DNA of 21,354 bases from Opitutaceae bacterium (lineage in GTDB: Bacteria; Verrucomicrobiota; Verrucomicrobiia; Opitutales; Opitutaceae). Each line of letters begins with the position of its first letter. Within the stretch, counting starts at the first letter, position 1. The translations under genes were made by a program, and so were the position numbers. The stretch spans positions 314-21,667 of the forward strand of contig PMSP01000388.1 in NCBI GenBank assembly GCA_003168315.1, written 5' to 3'. Shown one piece after another: positions 6,992 to 14,586 of the stretch. Under the pieces are notes generated by a model. It made no database searches and had not been told where the DNA came from. It worked only from the letters and a program-made list of their open reading frames with translations.

Positions 6992-9166
6992 ATGAGCCCA
7001 TTCACTTCATCCGCAAGCGCCAGCAATTCTCCTCGCCGTTCACCGATTAGCCTGGGTGCCTTCGTTGCGCTGGCACTTGCCGGCGCAACTGGGCTGAACG
7101 GCCAAAGCGACTACGCCACCCCCTACACCTTTACGACCCTTGCGGGCCAGGCAGGGGTGTCAGGTTATCTGGACGGCACCGGCGCCGCGGCGCTATTCGA
7201 ATACCCTGAGGGCGTCGCCGTGGATGGCGCGGGGAACGTCTACGTCGCCGACAACAACGTTTCCATTCGAAAGATCACACCCGCGGGCGTCGTGACGACG
7301 ATTCCGGGAGGGGCAGGCCAAGGGATTGCCGTCGACGGGTCGGGCAACCTCTATACGTGCGGGGGCCCGACCCAGATGATCACTCCCGCAGGTGTTGTCA
7401 CGACGATAGCCGGGGGCGATGCCGATTCCGGACCGTCAAGTTTCCAGGATGGCCCGGCCCCCATGGCCAAATTCTATAGCCCGCACGGCATTGCCGTCGA
7501 TGGCGCGGGAAATGTCTACATCGCCGACTCGGGGAACTACGTGATACGGAAGATCTCGAATGGCTTCGTGTCGACGATCGCGGGCCTCCCGGGAACCTAC
7601 GGCGCCGCCGACGGCACGGGGAGCGCGGCCAGGTTCAGCTATCCGACCTGCGTTGCCGTCGATGCGAGCGGAAACGTCTACGTGGGGGACGCCGGTAGCA
7701 ACTGCGCGATCCGGAAGATAACCCCGGCCGGCGTCGTGACGACGCTCGCCGGGAAATTCGGCACAAACGGGGACACGGACGGAACCGGAGCCGCAGCCCT
7801 CTTTTATCCGATGTACGGGATCACCATTGATTCGTCCGACAACCTGTATGTGACCTCGGCCAACAACACGATCCGGAAGGTGACGAGCGCGGGGGTCGTC
7901 ACGACGCTGGCCGGCACGTCAAATGTCGCGGGCTCGGCCGATGGAACGGGCGCAAAGGCCCTGTTCAACTATCCGATCGGGATTGCCGTCGATGCGGCCG
8001 GCGACCTATTCGTCGGCGACAGCTTAAACGCCACTATCAGAAGGAGCTACGTGGCCTCATCTTCTTCGCCCGCCATCGTGACGCAGCCGGTCTCCCAGTC
8101 CCTGGCCATCGGCGCATCCGCCACGTTCTCGGTGACGGCGACCGGCGTCCCGGTGCCCACCTACCAATGGCAGTTCAACGGCTCCGACATCGGCGGCGCA
8201 ACCAATCCGACCCTTGTGATTGGAAGCGTGCAGGCGGCAAACCTGGGTTCGTACACGGTCATCGTGGCGAACGCGTCCGGAGCCGTCACATCTTCAGCCG
8301 CGACGCTCTCAAGCCCAGGGGTGGCTCCAGGCGGCCCGGCGCCTGTGGCCTCTGCCGCCAACTTCGTCGACATCTCCAGCCGTGCTTCCGTCGGCACCGG
8401 GGGGAACGTGCTCATTGCGGGATTTGTGATCGCCGGGTCGGCCGGCTCCACGGAGCAGGTGCTCATTCGCGGGGTGGGCCCGACCCTGGGGGGGTTTGGG
8501 GTGACAGGCGTCCTCTCCCAGACGGCTCTCACCCTGTTCGACTCAACCGGCACCCAGATAGGCGCCAACACAGGCTGGAGCACGAATCCCGATGCCGCGC
8601 AGATCACGTCGGCGACCGCGGCCATCAACACGTTCCAACTGACCTCGCAGGGTGACAGCGCCCTCCTGGTCACCCTGGCCCCCGGCGCCTACACGGCCCA
8701 GGTCTCCGGAGCCGACCAGACCCAAGGAGTGGCCCTTGCCGAAGTCTACGCGGTCGGCACAAACAGCGCGCAGCTGACCAACATTTCTTCCCGTGCGCTT
8801 GTCGGTACCGGCTCCAACGTGGAAATTGCCGGCATCGTCGTCAGGGGATCCCAGGCGAATGTGCTCATCCGGGCGGTTGGCCCGACCCTGTCGCAGTTCG
8901 GCGTCAGCGGAACACTAGCGGAGCCTATGCTGAGCGTGATGGATTCGTCAGGAAACACGGTGGCCAGCAATACCGGCTGGTCGACCAACCCCAACGCCGC
9001 GGCGGTCGCCTCAGCCACGGCGGCCATCCACACGTTCGCGCTTCCGACGGGCAGCGCCGACTCGGCGCTCCTTCTCACCCTCCAGCCCGGCAGCTACACC
9101 GCCGTCGTGTCGGGAGCGGGGGGTACGACCGGCGTCGCCCTCGTCGAGGCATATCAAACCCCCTAG
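6992..9166 (+). CDS. Secreted NHL-repeat beta-propeller protein with Ig-like domain and tandem C-terminal domains
   Basis: The 724-residue protein starts with a signal peptide: basic RR, hydrophobic LGAFVALALAGATG, cleavage near residue 38. Residues 43-352 hold six NHL units with the pattern GIAVDxxGNVYVAD...IRKITPAGVVTTLAG; the second unit is shortened. An Ig-like domain spans about 360-440 (TQPVSQSLAIGASATFSV...YQWQFNGSDI...YTVIVANASG). Two copies of a roughly 130-residue domain follow, at about 455-590 and 593-724. Each runs from ISSRAxVGTG, through VLIRxVGPTL and NTGWSTNP, to VALxE(V/A)Y. This domain is common at the ends of verrucomicrobial secreted proteins; its function is unknown. Such proteins are probably cell-surface or extracellular binding proteins. 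ATG 6992 has no Shine-Dalgarno, but the signal peptide begins there. Confidence 0.87.
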   Translation: MSPFTSSASASNSPRRSPISLGAFVALALAGATGLNGQSDYATPYTFTTLAGQAGVSGYLDGTGAAALFEYPEGVAVDGAGNVYVADNNVSIRKITPAGVVTTIPGGAGQGIAVDGSGNLYTCGGPTQMITPAGVVTTIAGGDADSGPSSFQDGPAPMAKFYSPHGIAVDGAGNVYIADSGNYVIRKISNGFVSTIAGLPGTYGAADGTGSAARFSYPTCVAVDASGNVYVGDAGSNCAIRKITPAGVVTTLAGKFGTNGDTDGTGAAALFYPMYGITIDSSDNLYVTSANNTIRKVTSAGVVTTLAGTSNVAGSADGTGAKALFNYPIGIAVDAAGDLFVGDSLNATIRRSYVASSSSPAIVTQPVSQSLAIGASATFSVTATGVPVPTYQWQFNGSDIGGATNPTLVIGSVQAANLGSYTVIVANASGAVTSSAATLSSPGVAPGGPAPVASAANFVDISSRASVGTGGNVLIAGFVIAGSAGSTEQVLIRGVGPTLGGFGVTGVLSQTALTLFDSTGTQIGANTGWSTNPDAAQITSATAAINTFQLTSQGDSALLVTLAPGAYTAQVSGADQTQGVALAEVYAVGTNSAQLTNISSRALVGTGSNVEIAGIVVRGSQANVLIRAVGPTLSQFGVSGTLAEPMLSVMDSSGNTVASNTGWSTNPNAAAVASATAAIHTFALPTGSADSALLLTLQPGSYTAVVSGAGGTTGVALVEAYQTP

Positions 9167-9206
9167 GTTTGCCCATCCCCAGGTCGTCCCGTTTCTTTCC
9201 GCTGGG

Positions 9207-9857
9207 TCACTGCTTGGGCCGGTGCGACCCAGCGAGGGCCGCGTACAGGCCAAGCCCCAGGAAAACTCCCCCGCTGATCCCGCGCCCGGTCCTCTTCAGG
9301 GCGCGTGCCCTGTTGAGCCTCGGGGACACGACGTCGGCCGCCAGCGCGTAGAGGGTATCGGTCACGCCCGCGATCAGGACGAATATCGAGCCCAGCAGGA
9401 TTCCCCGCTGCGCGGTCATGGCCTGGGCTCCCATGAACTGCGGCAGGAACGCGGCGAAGAACAGGGTGGTCTTCGGGTTGAGGAGGGCCACCCAGAAGGC
9501 ATCCCGGAAAACGCGGCGAAACGACGCCGTCCCGGGACGCGCCTCGCCCGGTGCCTCCGAAGAGAAGAACAGCGTGCGGATGCCCAGGTAGACGAGGTAG
9601 GCCGCGCCCGCGTACTTTGTCACCGTAAAGGCCAGGGTTGAGACCGTGAACCAGGCCGCGAGCCCGACGGCCGCGCCGACCGCATTCGAGAGGTTGCCAA
9701 GGGCCACGCCGGCAACCGAGGCCAGGCCCGACTTCCGCCCGTGCGCAAGGCTGCGGGTGACGATGTAAAGGACGCCGGGCCCCGGCGTAACAGCGAGAAT
9801 GAGGCTCGCCGCCAGGAAGGCCATCAGCACGGGGCCATGGGGAAGGAGGTCGGTCAT
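9207..9857 (-). CDS. LysE/RhtB family amino-acid exporter
   Basis: The 216-residue, very hydrophobic protein has about six membrane segments. The family signature ILAVTPGPGVLYIVTRSLAHGRKSG lies at 20-44, and FRDAFWVALLNPKTTLFFAAFLPQF carries the second conserved NPK motif. Length matches the usual 205-220 residues. Members export amino acids or derivatives such as homoserine lactone, threonine or leucine across the inner membrane; the substrate cannot be predicted here. ATG 9857 has no evident ribosome-binding site. It lies 82 bases downstream of the MazF-like toxin on the same strand, and its stop lies 40 bases from the convergent NHL-protein gene. Confidence 0.92.
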   Translation of the reverse strand: MTDLLPHGPVLMAFLAASLILAVTPGPGVLYIVTRSLAHGRKSGLASVAGVALGNLSNAVGAAVGLAAWFTVSTLAFTVTKYAGAAYLVYLGIRTLFFSSEAPGEARPGTASFRRVFRDAFWVALLNPKTTLFFAAFLPQFMGAQAMTAQRGILLGSIFVLIAGVTDTLYALAADVVSPRLNRARALKRTGRGISGGVFLGLGLYAALAGSHRPKQ

Positions 9858-9939
9858 TTGACGGGCAGGCTACCCAAGGCTGCGCCGGGCCCAAGACAGA
9901 AAGAGAGGTGCGTTGCCGGGGAATTCCCCGCGCGATTAT

Positions 9940-10272
9940 CTAGCCCAACGCAAGCCACCGCCGCAAAGCCTCGTCAACGGCGCGCAATTCGAGTGCGGAC
10001 AAGCGCCCCATTGAGGTCCCGATCCTGTCACTTCTCAGGGAGCTTATCCTATCGACCATGACTTCCGAGGGGCTTCCCAGCCCATTCCGCTTGTCGGGTG
10101 CAACCATGATGCGGAACAAGCCTAATCCGGTTAAATGGCTGGTCAGCGGACAGACCGTAAAGGATGGATGATGCTCCAAGAATGCATCCGCCTGAACGAC
10201 GACGACAGGGCGGGGCTTCCCAAAATCCCCGGGAATAACTGCCGTGACTATCTCTCCGCGAACCCAGGTCAT
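9940..10272 (-). CDS. MazF/PemK-family toxin (endoribonuclease)
   Basis: The 110-residue protein has the CcdB/PemK fold signature: VRGEIVTAVIPGDFGKPRPVVVVQAD (4-29), then FTVCPLTSHL, then RIGTSMGRLSALELRAVDEALRRWL at the C-terminus. MazF toxins cut mRNA or other RNA at short specific sequences and are neutralised by the antitoxin's C-terminal tail. ATG 10272 overlaps the antitoxin stop by four bases (ATGA, 10269-10272), the usual coupled arrangement. Cleavage specificity cannot be inferred. Confidence 0.9.
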   Translation of the reverse strand: MTWVRGEIVTAVIPGDFGKPRPVVVVQADAFLEHHPSFTVCPLTSHLTGLGLFRIMVAPDKRNGLGSPSEVMVDRISSLRSDRIGTSMGRLSALELRAVDEALRRWLALG

Positions 10273-10517
10273 GCCAACGGCAAATCACGCTCGACCATGT
10301 GGTCCCACGAAGCATCCGGGACGTCGAGTTTTGCAGCCAATGTCGATTGATGCCGAGCTTCCGTCTCATAGACGGCCTGATCGTCCTCCATCAGGTACGC
10401 CTCCAGCGCCTTGATGATTACGCGGTTCCTCCCACATCCCGCGGAGGCTGCCTTTCGCTCAATCTTACGCCTGAGCTCCCGAGGCAGGCGGACGCTTGTT
10501 GTGACCGACTTTTGCAC
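10269..10517 (-). CDS. Ribbon-helix-helix type antitoxin of the MazF-like toxin
   Basis: The 82-residue protein begins with SVTTSVRLPRELRRKIERKAAS (4-25), a beta strand and helix of the ribbon-helix-helix DNA-binding fold. The second helix is NRVIIKALEAYL (31-42). An acidic tail, EDDQAVYETEARHQS..., is suited to wrapping the toxin. The start must be GTG 10517: a TGA in the same frame lies three codons upstream, and no other start codon is possible. It is the first gene of a two-gene operon with the MazF-like toxin. Confidence 0.88.
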   Translation of the reverse strand: MQKSVTTSVRLPRELRRKIERKAASAGCGRNRVIIKALEAYLMEDDQAVYETEARHQSTLAAKLDVPDASWDHMVERDLPLA

Positions 10518-10715
10518 GGGTCGAAGTCATACTGTGTTGCATTGTGTTGCAAGGAGATTTGAGGCCGTTTTCAGAACGGGCGCATCGGCAACATGCCGCG
10601 GCGCGCCGGGCTGAACGCCCGGTCGAACCCGCTCAGCACCGCGCATTTCCGCAGGCCGGGGGCCCGCAGCTGGAGTTCTCCTATGACTCGTAGCCCCGGG
10701 GAAGCCTGGGCGCCG
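10518..10715. other. Gap between the peptidase and the antitoxin
   Basis: Apart from the operator region at 10526-10553, this 198-base stretch has no supported gene. On the minus strand an open stretch from about 10712 to 10570 reads as a plausible peptide end (...FSPARRGMLPMRPF) but has no good start codon. On the plus strand another frame ends ...GPQLEFSYDS at 10691. Either could be a relic of a lost gene; neither can be called. Confidence 0.3.
10526..10553 (-). promoter_or_regulatory. Promoter and tandem-repeat operator of the RHH/MazF module
   Basis: Two copies of TGTGTTGCA (10533-10541 and 10543-10551) stand at a 10-bp period just before the antitoxin start. RHH antitoxins usually bind tandem repeats about one helical turn apart, so this is a good operator candidate. 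On the minus strand, TTGCAA (10553-10548) and TATGAC (10531-10526) could form a -35/-10 pair with a short 15-base spacer overlapping the repeats. Transcription would then start near 10519, giving a nearly leaderless mRNA for GTG 10517. Confidence 0.5.
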
Positions 10716-12833
10716 TCAGTTCAGCTCGGTGAGCGCAAAGGAATAGTCGAACGCGACCTCGTGCAGGGCGTCATAGCGGCCACTCGAGCCGCCATGGCCG
10801 GCGGGGTCGAGGTTGATCTTGAGCAGCAGGGGATTCGAGTCGGTCTTCATCGCGCGCAACTTGGCGACGTACTTGCAGCCCTCCCAGTACGGCACCTGGC
10901 TGTCGTTAAGCGCGGTCGTGACCAGAATCGCCGGGTAGGCCTGCGCCTTGATGTTGTCGTAGGGCGAATAGGCCCTGATCCACGAGTATTCCTCGGCGAC
11001 GTTGGGGTTGCCCCACTCCGTGTACTCCGCGGTCGTCAGCGGCAGCGACGCGTCGAGCATCGTGTTGACGACGTCCACAAAGGGCACCTTGAGGACGGCG
11101 CACTTGAAGAGATCGGGCCGGAGGTTGAGGACAGCCCCCATGAGGAGGCCGCCCGCGCTGCCGCCTGAGGTCGCCATCTTGTCCGCCGTCGTGTAGCCCG
11201 AGGCGATCAGGTGCTGCGCGCACGCTATGAAATCGGTGAAGGTTGTCATCTTGGTCTTCATCCGCCCGGCGTCGCGCCAGGGCTCTCCCAGCTCGCCGCC
11301 TCCCCGCACGTGGGCGAGGGCGTAGATGACGCCGCGGTCGAGGAGGCTCAGCCGGGCCGATGAAAAGCTGTCCGGGAGGCTGAAGCCGTAGCTCCCATAT
11401 CCGTAGAGGAAGAGCTTCTGGGGTCCCGCCTCCCTTAGCTCCCGGCGGTAGACGAGGGTGACCGGGATCTCGGTGCCATCGGACGCCTTGGCGTAGACGC
11501 GCTCGCACATGTAGTCCTTGGGCGCGTAGCCGCCCAGGACCGCGTCCTGCTTCACGAGAGTCCTTTCACGCGTGCCCATGTCGTAGGCGAACACGGACGG
11601 GGCCGTCACCGGGGACTGGTAGCTGAAGCGAAGGACAGGAGTGTCGTATTCGGCGTTCGCCGCCAGTTCCGCCTCGTATGATGGCTCCGGGAACGTGATC
11701 TCATGGGAGGCATGGGTCGCGAAGTCGATGACCCTCAGGCGGGGGAGGCCGCCCTTCCTCTCGGTGACGACGGCATATTTCGCAAAAAGCGTCACATCGT
11801 CGACCTTGACCTCCGGGTCGGCCGCCACGAACTCGCTCCAGTGGGCCTCGTCCGGCTCGGTGACGGGCGCGGTCATGATCCTGTAGTTCTTCGCATCCTT
11901 GTTGGTCACGAAGTAGAAGAGCCCCTCCCGGTGGTCGACCGTGTACTTGTGGTCGTTCCGGCGGGGGACGAGGACCTTCCATTCACCCAGCGGCGTATCG
12001 GAGGGAAGCGCCCGCACCTCCGACGTCAGCTTGCTCTCGGATTCGCAGAACAGGTATTTCCGGTCGAGCGAGGCGCCAAGCCCGATGTCGTAGATCTCGT
12101 CCTTCTCCTCGAATATGGCCTCGTTCTTGCCGGAGCCCAGGTCGCACCGACCGAGCCTGAACGACCGCTTGGAGACGGGGTCCTCCTGCGTGTAGAAGAG
12201 GGTCCTGTTGTCCGCGGCCCACGCGACGGTCGAAACGGTGCCCACCGTCTGCGGCACGAGGCTGCCCGTCCGCAGGTCCTCGACAAAGAGCGCATAGTCC
12301 CGGTGCCCGGTCCGGTCGATGGAGTAGGCGAGGAGATTGCCGTCGTTGCTCACCTCGTAGGATCCGATCCCTATGAATTTCTCCCCCTTGCCGAGTTGAT
12401 TGAGGTCGACCAGCACCTGCTCGGCCGCCGCGTCGCCCCGGCGCGGCCGGCGGCAGAATATCCGGTACTGCTTTCCCTCCTCGGTCCGCGAGTAGTAGAG
12501 CCACGCGCCGTCGGGATACGCGGCGCTCGAGTCCGTCTCCTTGATCCTGCCGAGCATCTCCGCGTACAGGGTTTCCTGAAGGGGCTTTGTCGGGGCCATG
12601 ACGGCAGCCGTGTAGCTGTCCTCGGCCCTCAGGTAGTCGATGACGGCCGGGTTCGTCCTGTCGCGAAGCCAGAAGTAGTCGTCGATCCGCCTGTCGCCGT
12701 GGACCGAGACGTCCTTCGGCATCTTTGGGGCGACCGGCGGGGTGTTCCCGGCGGTCGCCAGCTGGACCTGGGCCAGGAGGGCAGATGAGGGCATGAAAAG
12801 GGTCAGGGCGGCAATGATCGCGGCGCATTTCAT
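10716..12833 (-). CDS. Exported S9A prolyl oligopeptidase / oligopeptidase B-like peptidase
   Basis: From ATG 12833 the protein has 705 residues. A signal peptide (MKCAAIIAALTLFMPSSALLAQ) is followed by the family start DDYFWLRDR...V..YL..E. A beta-propeller region runs to about residue 410, then the alpha/beta-hydrolase domain. Catalytic residues are Ser559 in GGSAGG, Asp644 in ALNDSQVPYWE and His680 in AGHGG. RGGGELG and the WGNP element before the Asp are typical of oligopeptidase B and prolyl oligopeptidase. These enzymes cut short peptides after basic residues or proline; specificity is not settled here. The signal peptide places it in the periplasm, whereas classical oligopeptidase B is cytoplasmic. 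An in-frame GTG at 12848 would add five residues. No strong ribosome-binding site is seen. Confidence 0.93.
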   Translation of the reverse strand: MKCAAIIAALTLFMPSSALLAQVQLATAGNTPPVAPKMPKDVSVHGDRRIDDYFWLRDRTNPAVIDYLRAEDSYTAAVMAPTKPLQETLYAEMLGRIKETDSSAAYPDGAWLYYSRTEEGKQYRIFCRRPRRGDAAAEQVLVDLNQLGKGEKFIGIGSYEVSNDGNLLAYSIDRTGHRDYALFVEDLRTGSLVPQTVGTVSTVAWAADNRTLFYTQEDPVSKRSFRLGRCDLGSGKNEAIFEEKDEIYDIGLGASLDRKYLFCESESKLTSEVRALPSDTPLGEWKVLVPRRNDHKYTVDHREGLFYFVTNKDAKNYRIMTAPVTEPDEAHWSEFVAADPEVKVDDVTLFAKYAVVTERKGGLPRLRVIDFATHASHEITFPEPSYEAELAANAEYDTPVLRFSYQSPVTAPSVFAYDMGTRERTLVKQDAVLGGYAPKDYMCERVYAKASDGTEIPVTLVYRRELREAGPQKLFLYGYGSYGFSLPDSFSSARLSLLDRGVIYALAHVRGGGELGEPWRDAGRMKTKMTTFTDFIACAQHLIASGYTTADKMATSGGSAGGLLMGAVLNLRPDLFKCAVLKVPFVDVVNTMLDASLPLTTAEYTEWGNPNVAEEYSWIRAYSPYDNIKAQAYPAILVTTALNDSQVPYWEGCKYVAKLRAMKTDSNPLLLKINLDPAGHGGSSGRYDALHEVAFDYSFALTELN

Positions 12834-12848
12834 AAGCCACAAACCCAC

Positions 12849-13061
12849 ACCCGCGGCTGGACGATGGCGACCTCAATTCCCAGGGCACTCACCCAGCGGG
12901 AGCTTTGCTGGTAAGGGCCGGCGCAGGGCCTAGTTTGGTTTGGCTGGAGGAGGCTTGTCGCCCATCGATCGGCAAGCGGACCCGATGCATTCCATTTTTC
13001 TGACCGATTGGGGTAATAGGGAATTGAATCTGGAAGGGATGCTTGGTAGATAGGTGAATTG
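12849..13061. other. Divergent intergenic region between peptidase and SnoaL-like genes
   Basis: This gap should hold the promoters of both flanking genes, but no clear -35/-10 pair is visible. CCAGC (12893-12897) and GCTGG (12907-12911) can form a short hairpin around GGGAGCTTT. AGGTG at 13052-13056 serves as the likely ribosome-binding site of the plus-strand gene. Confidence 0.3.
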
Positions 13062-13544
13062 ATGAGACGCGCCTTCGCAGCTCTTCCGCTGATCCTGATC
13101 CTGGCGACGGCCGCGGTCGGCCAGACAAGCGGAGTCCAAACAGCAACCCCGGCCAGTGCGAAGGACGGGGACGGGATCGCCAAGGTTCTGGCTGATTTCG
13201 CAGCGGCCTGGAACAGCCATGACGCCAAGGCCTTTTCGATGGTCTTTGCCGAGGACGCCGACTTCACGAACGTTCGCGGGATGAGCGCCCAGGGAAGGTC
13301 GGAGGTCGAAAAGTTCCACGCGCCGCGATTCACGACGATCTTCAAGGACACGCATCTGACCATAACCGGAAGCAAGATCAGGTTCATCAAGCCGGATGTG
13401 GCGGCGGTTGACGCTACGTGGGAGATGACCGGAATGACGGACATGCCCCAGAGAAAGGGGTTGCTGAATTTTGTCATGACCCGGGAGGGCGGCATATGGC
13501 TGATCGCGGTCATGCACAACATGGATTTGCCTCCTCCGCCATAG
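13062..13544 (+). CDS. Exported SnoaL-like (SgcJ/EcaC, DUF4440-type) protein
   Basis: The 160-residue protein begins with a signal peptide (MRRAFAALPLILILATAAVGQ). The mature part is an NTF2-like cone fold: VLADFAAAWNSHDAKAFSMVFAEDADFTNVRG is the classic SgcJ/EcaC/SnoaL opening (helix, then D-A-D-F-x-N). It is followed by GRSEVEKFHAPRFTTIFKDT and closing strands ...VAAVDATWEMTG...LLNFVMTREGGIWLIAVMHNM. Most such proteins have unknown or small-molecule-binding roles. I set the start at ATG 13062, with AGGTG six bases upstream; the preceding TTG at 13059 is less likely. The gene is alone on its strand and converges with the cyclase gene 20 bases downstream. Confidence 0.85.
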   Translation: MRRAFAALPLILILATAAVGQTSGVQTATPASAKDGDGIAKVLADFAAAWNSHDAKAFSMVFAEDADFTNVRGMSAQGRSEVEKFHAPRFTTIFKDTHLTITGSKIRFIKPDVAAVDATWEMTGMTDMPQRKGLLNFVMTREGGIWLIAVMHNMDLPPPP

Positions 13545-13564
13545 CGGGGGCACGAGAAAAGAGT

Positions 13565-14383
13565 CTAGGGCAATATCGCGAACGCCCGGGCCGGAAAACC
13601 GAAACCGTTCTCGACCTTCGGCCACGTCACGACAATGACGGCGCCGGTCGCCGGAACCTTGTCGAGATTGGCCAATCCCTCGATCTGGAAATGGTTCTGC
13701 CTGAGGAGCCAGGTCTCGGACTCCATCGATTCGGTCGTGTCGGTATCGAGCGCCTCGTGGCCGATCGCCGTCACCCCGCGCTCGTCGAAGAGAAACTTGA
13801 TGGCCGCGAGCGACCAGGCCGGGAACGGATAGCGCTTGAAGCGCTCCGGGTCGCTCTCCCAGTCCTTGTACATATCGGTACGCAAGGCGGCGAACGAGCC
13901 AGCCGGGACCTGTCCGTGCGTCTTCTCCCAGGCCCTGACGTCATCGACGCTCAGCGCGTGATTCGCGTCGGTCGCGATGATCGGCGTCATGTCGAAGACG
14001 ACCAGCGGCAGTATCATGTCCTTAAGCGGAATCCGATCCATCGTCGTGCCGTTGGAACTGAAATGCGCCGGCGGGTCGACGTGCGTGCCGTACTGGCCGA
14101 CCATTGAATAGAAGGTCGAGTGGAAGCCGTCCTTCTCGATCGTGTAGGGGAGGTGCGTCTTGGGATCGGAAGCCGCCGACATGGTCGCCTGACCGAATCC
14201 CTTCCACACGGGCGTCGTCGGGCTGAAGCTGTGGGTGAGGTCGACGAACTCCTTGCCCTGTATGGTCTTGAGCGCCTCGGCGAGGGTTGCCGGCTTTGTC
14301 TCTTCGGCCGAGGCGACCGAGACGGCGACGCCGAGAGCGATAGCCAGTACCGAGTTCAAGGTGACGCGTGCGTTGGCTCTCAT
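13565..14383 (-). CDS. Exported cyclase-family (KynB-like) hydrolase
   Basis: The 272-residue protein has a signal peptide (VLAIALGVAVSVASA, cleavage near 26) and the cyclase/kynurenine-formamidase signature GTHVDPPAHF at 99-108 (H101, D103, H107). VDLTHSFSPTTPVW (47-60) is the typical N-terminal motif. ALRTDMYKDW and AIGHEALDTD are later family landmarks. The first metal-ligand position of the HxGTHxDxPxHF motif is Gln97 instead of His. Family members hydrolyse amide or lactam bonds in compounds such as N-formylkynurenine or isatin. The export signal makes a role in tryptophan catabolism less likely than extracytoplasmic detoxification or scavenging. ATG 14383 has no clear ribosome-binding site. 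Confidence 0.9.
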   Translation of the reverse strand: MRANARVTLNSVLAIALGVAVSVASAEETKPATLAEALKTIQGKEFVDLTHSFSPTTPVWKGFGQATMSAASDPKTHLPYTIEKDGFHSTFYSMVGQYGTHVDPPAHFSSNGTTMDRIPLKDMILPLVVFDMTPIIATDANHALSVDDVRAWEKTHGQVPAGSFAALRTDMYKDWESDPERFKRYPFPAWSLAAIKFLFDERGVTAIGHEALDTDTTESMESETWLLRQNHFQIEGLANLDKVPATGAVIVVTWPKVENGFGFPARAFAILP

Positions 14384-14422
14384 GTCATTTGGAAGAAGGC
14401 TGAATTTTCAATTGGGGCACTA

Positions 14423-14433
14423 TGCCAATGGCA
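14423..14433. promoter_or_regulatory. TGCCA-A-TGGCA palindrome upstream of the MbcA/RES module
   Basis: TGCCAATGGCA is a perfect inverted repeat with a 1-base centre. It lies in the divergent gap between the cyclase gene and the MbcA-like antitoxin, about 150 bases upstream of the two similar elements at 14554-14586. It may be a distal operator or belong to the cyclase promoter. Confidence 0.3.
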
Positions 14434-14544
14434 GCGCGCTTCGCGTCCGACAAACAATTTGAAAGACGGCGGCCCATGAACGCATCCTCAGGCATCGGTG
14501 GGCGCCAAGCCAAGTCTCGCCGTGCCTGGTATTCCTAGAATTTC

Positions 14545-14586
14545 TTTACTTCAGCCATGTGGCAGTGATAGTTATGCCATATGGCA
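14545..14586 (+). promoter_or_regulatory. Promoter and double palindromic operator of the MbcA/RES module
   Basis: TTTACT (14545-14550) and GATAGT (14567-14572), 16 bases apart, form a plausible -35/-10 pair. Two similar palindromes overlay it: AGCCA-TG-TGGCA at 14553-14564, and the perfect TGCCATATGGCA at 14575-14586, with centres 22 bp apart, about two helical turns. The second contains the antitoxin's ATG (14581-14583). Binding by the antitoxin would block both promoter and start. A start of transcription near 14579 would give a leaderless or nearly leaderless mRNA. Confidence 0.55.

Noticed and set aside
10570..10712. Possible gene remnant or small gene between peptidase and antitoxin
   Set aside because: Open frames exist on both strands, but none has a supported start or a recognised product; kept only as a gap note.
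11703..12788. Long open frame on the plus strand opposite the S9A peptidase (about 360 codons)
   Set aside because: The minus strand has an intact peptidase with catalytic triad and signal peptide; the opposite frame is an Arg/Val/Gly-rich shadow.
14406..14464. Imperfect palindrome TTTCAATTG ... CAATTTGAAA as an integron attC site
   Set aside because: It needs a bulged base, lacks the AAC/GTT core sequences, and no integrase or cassette array is visible.
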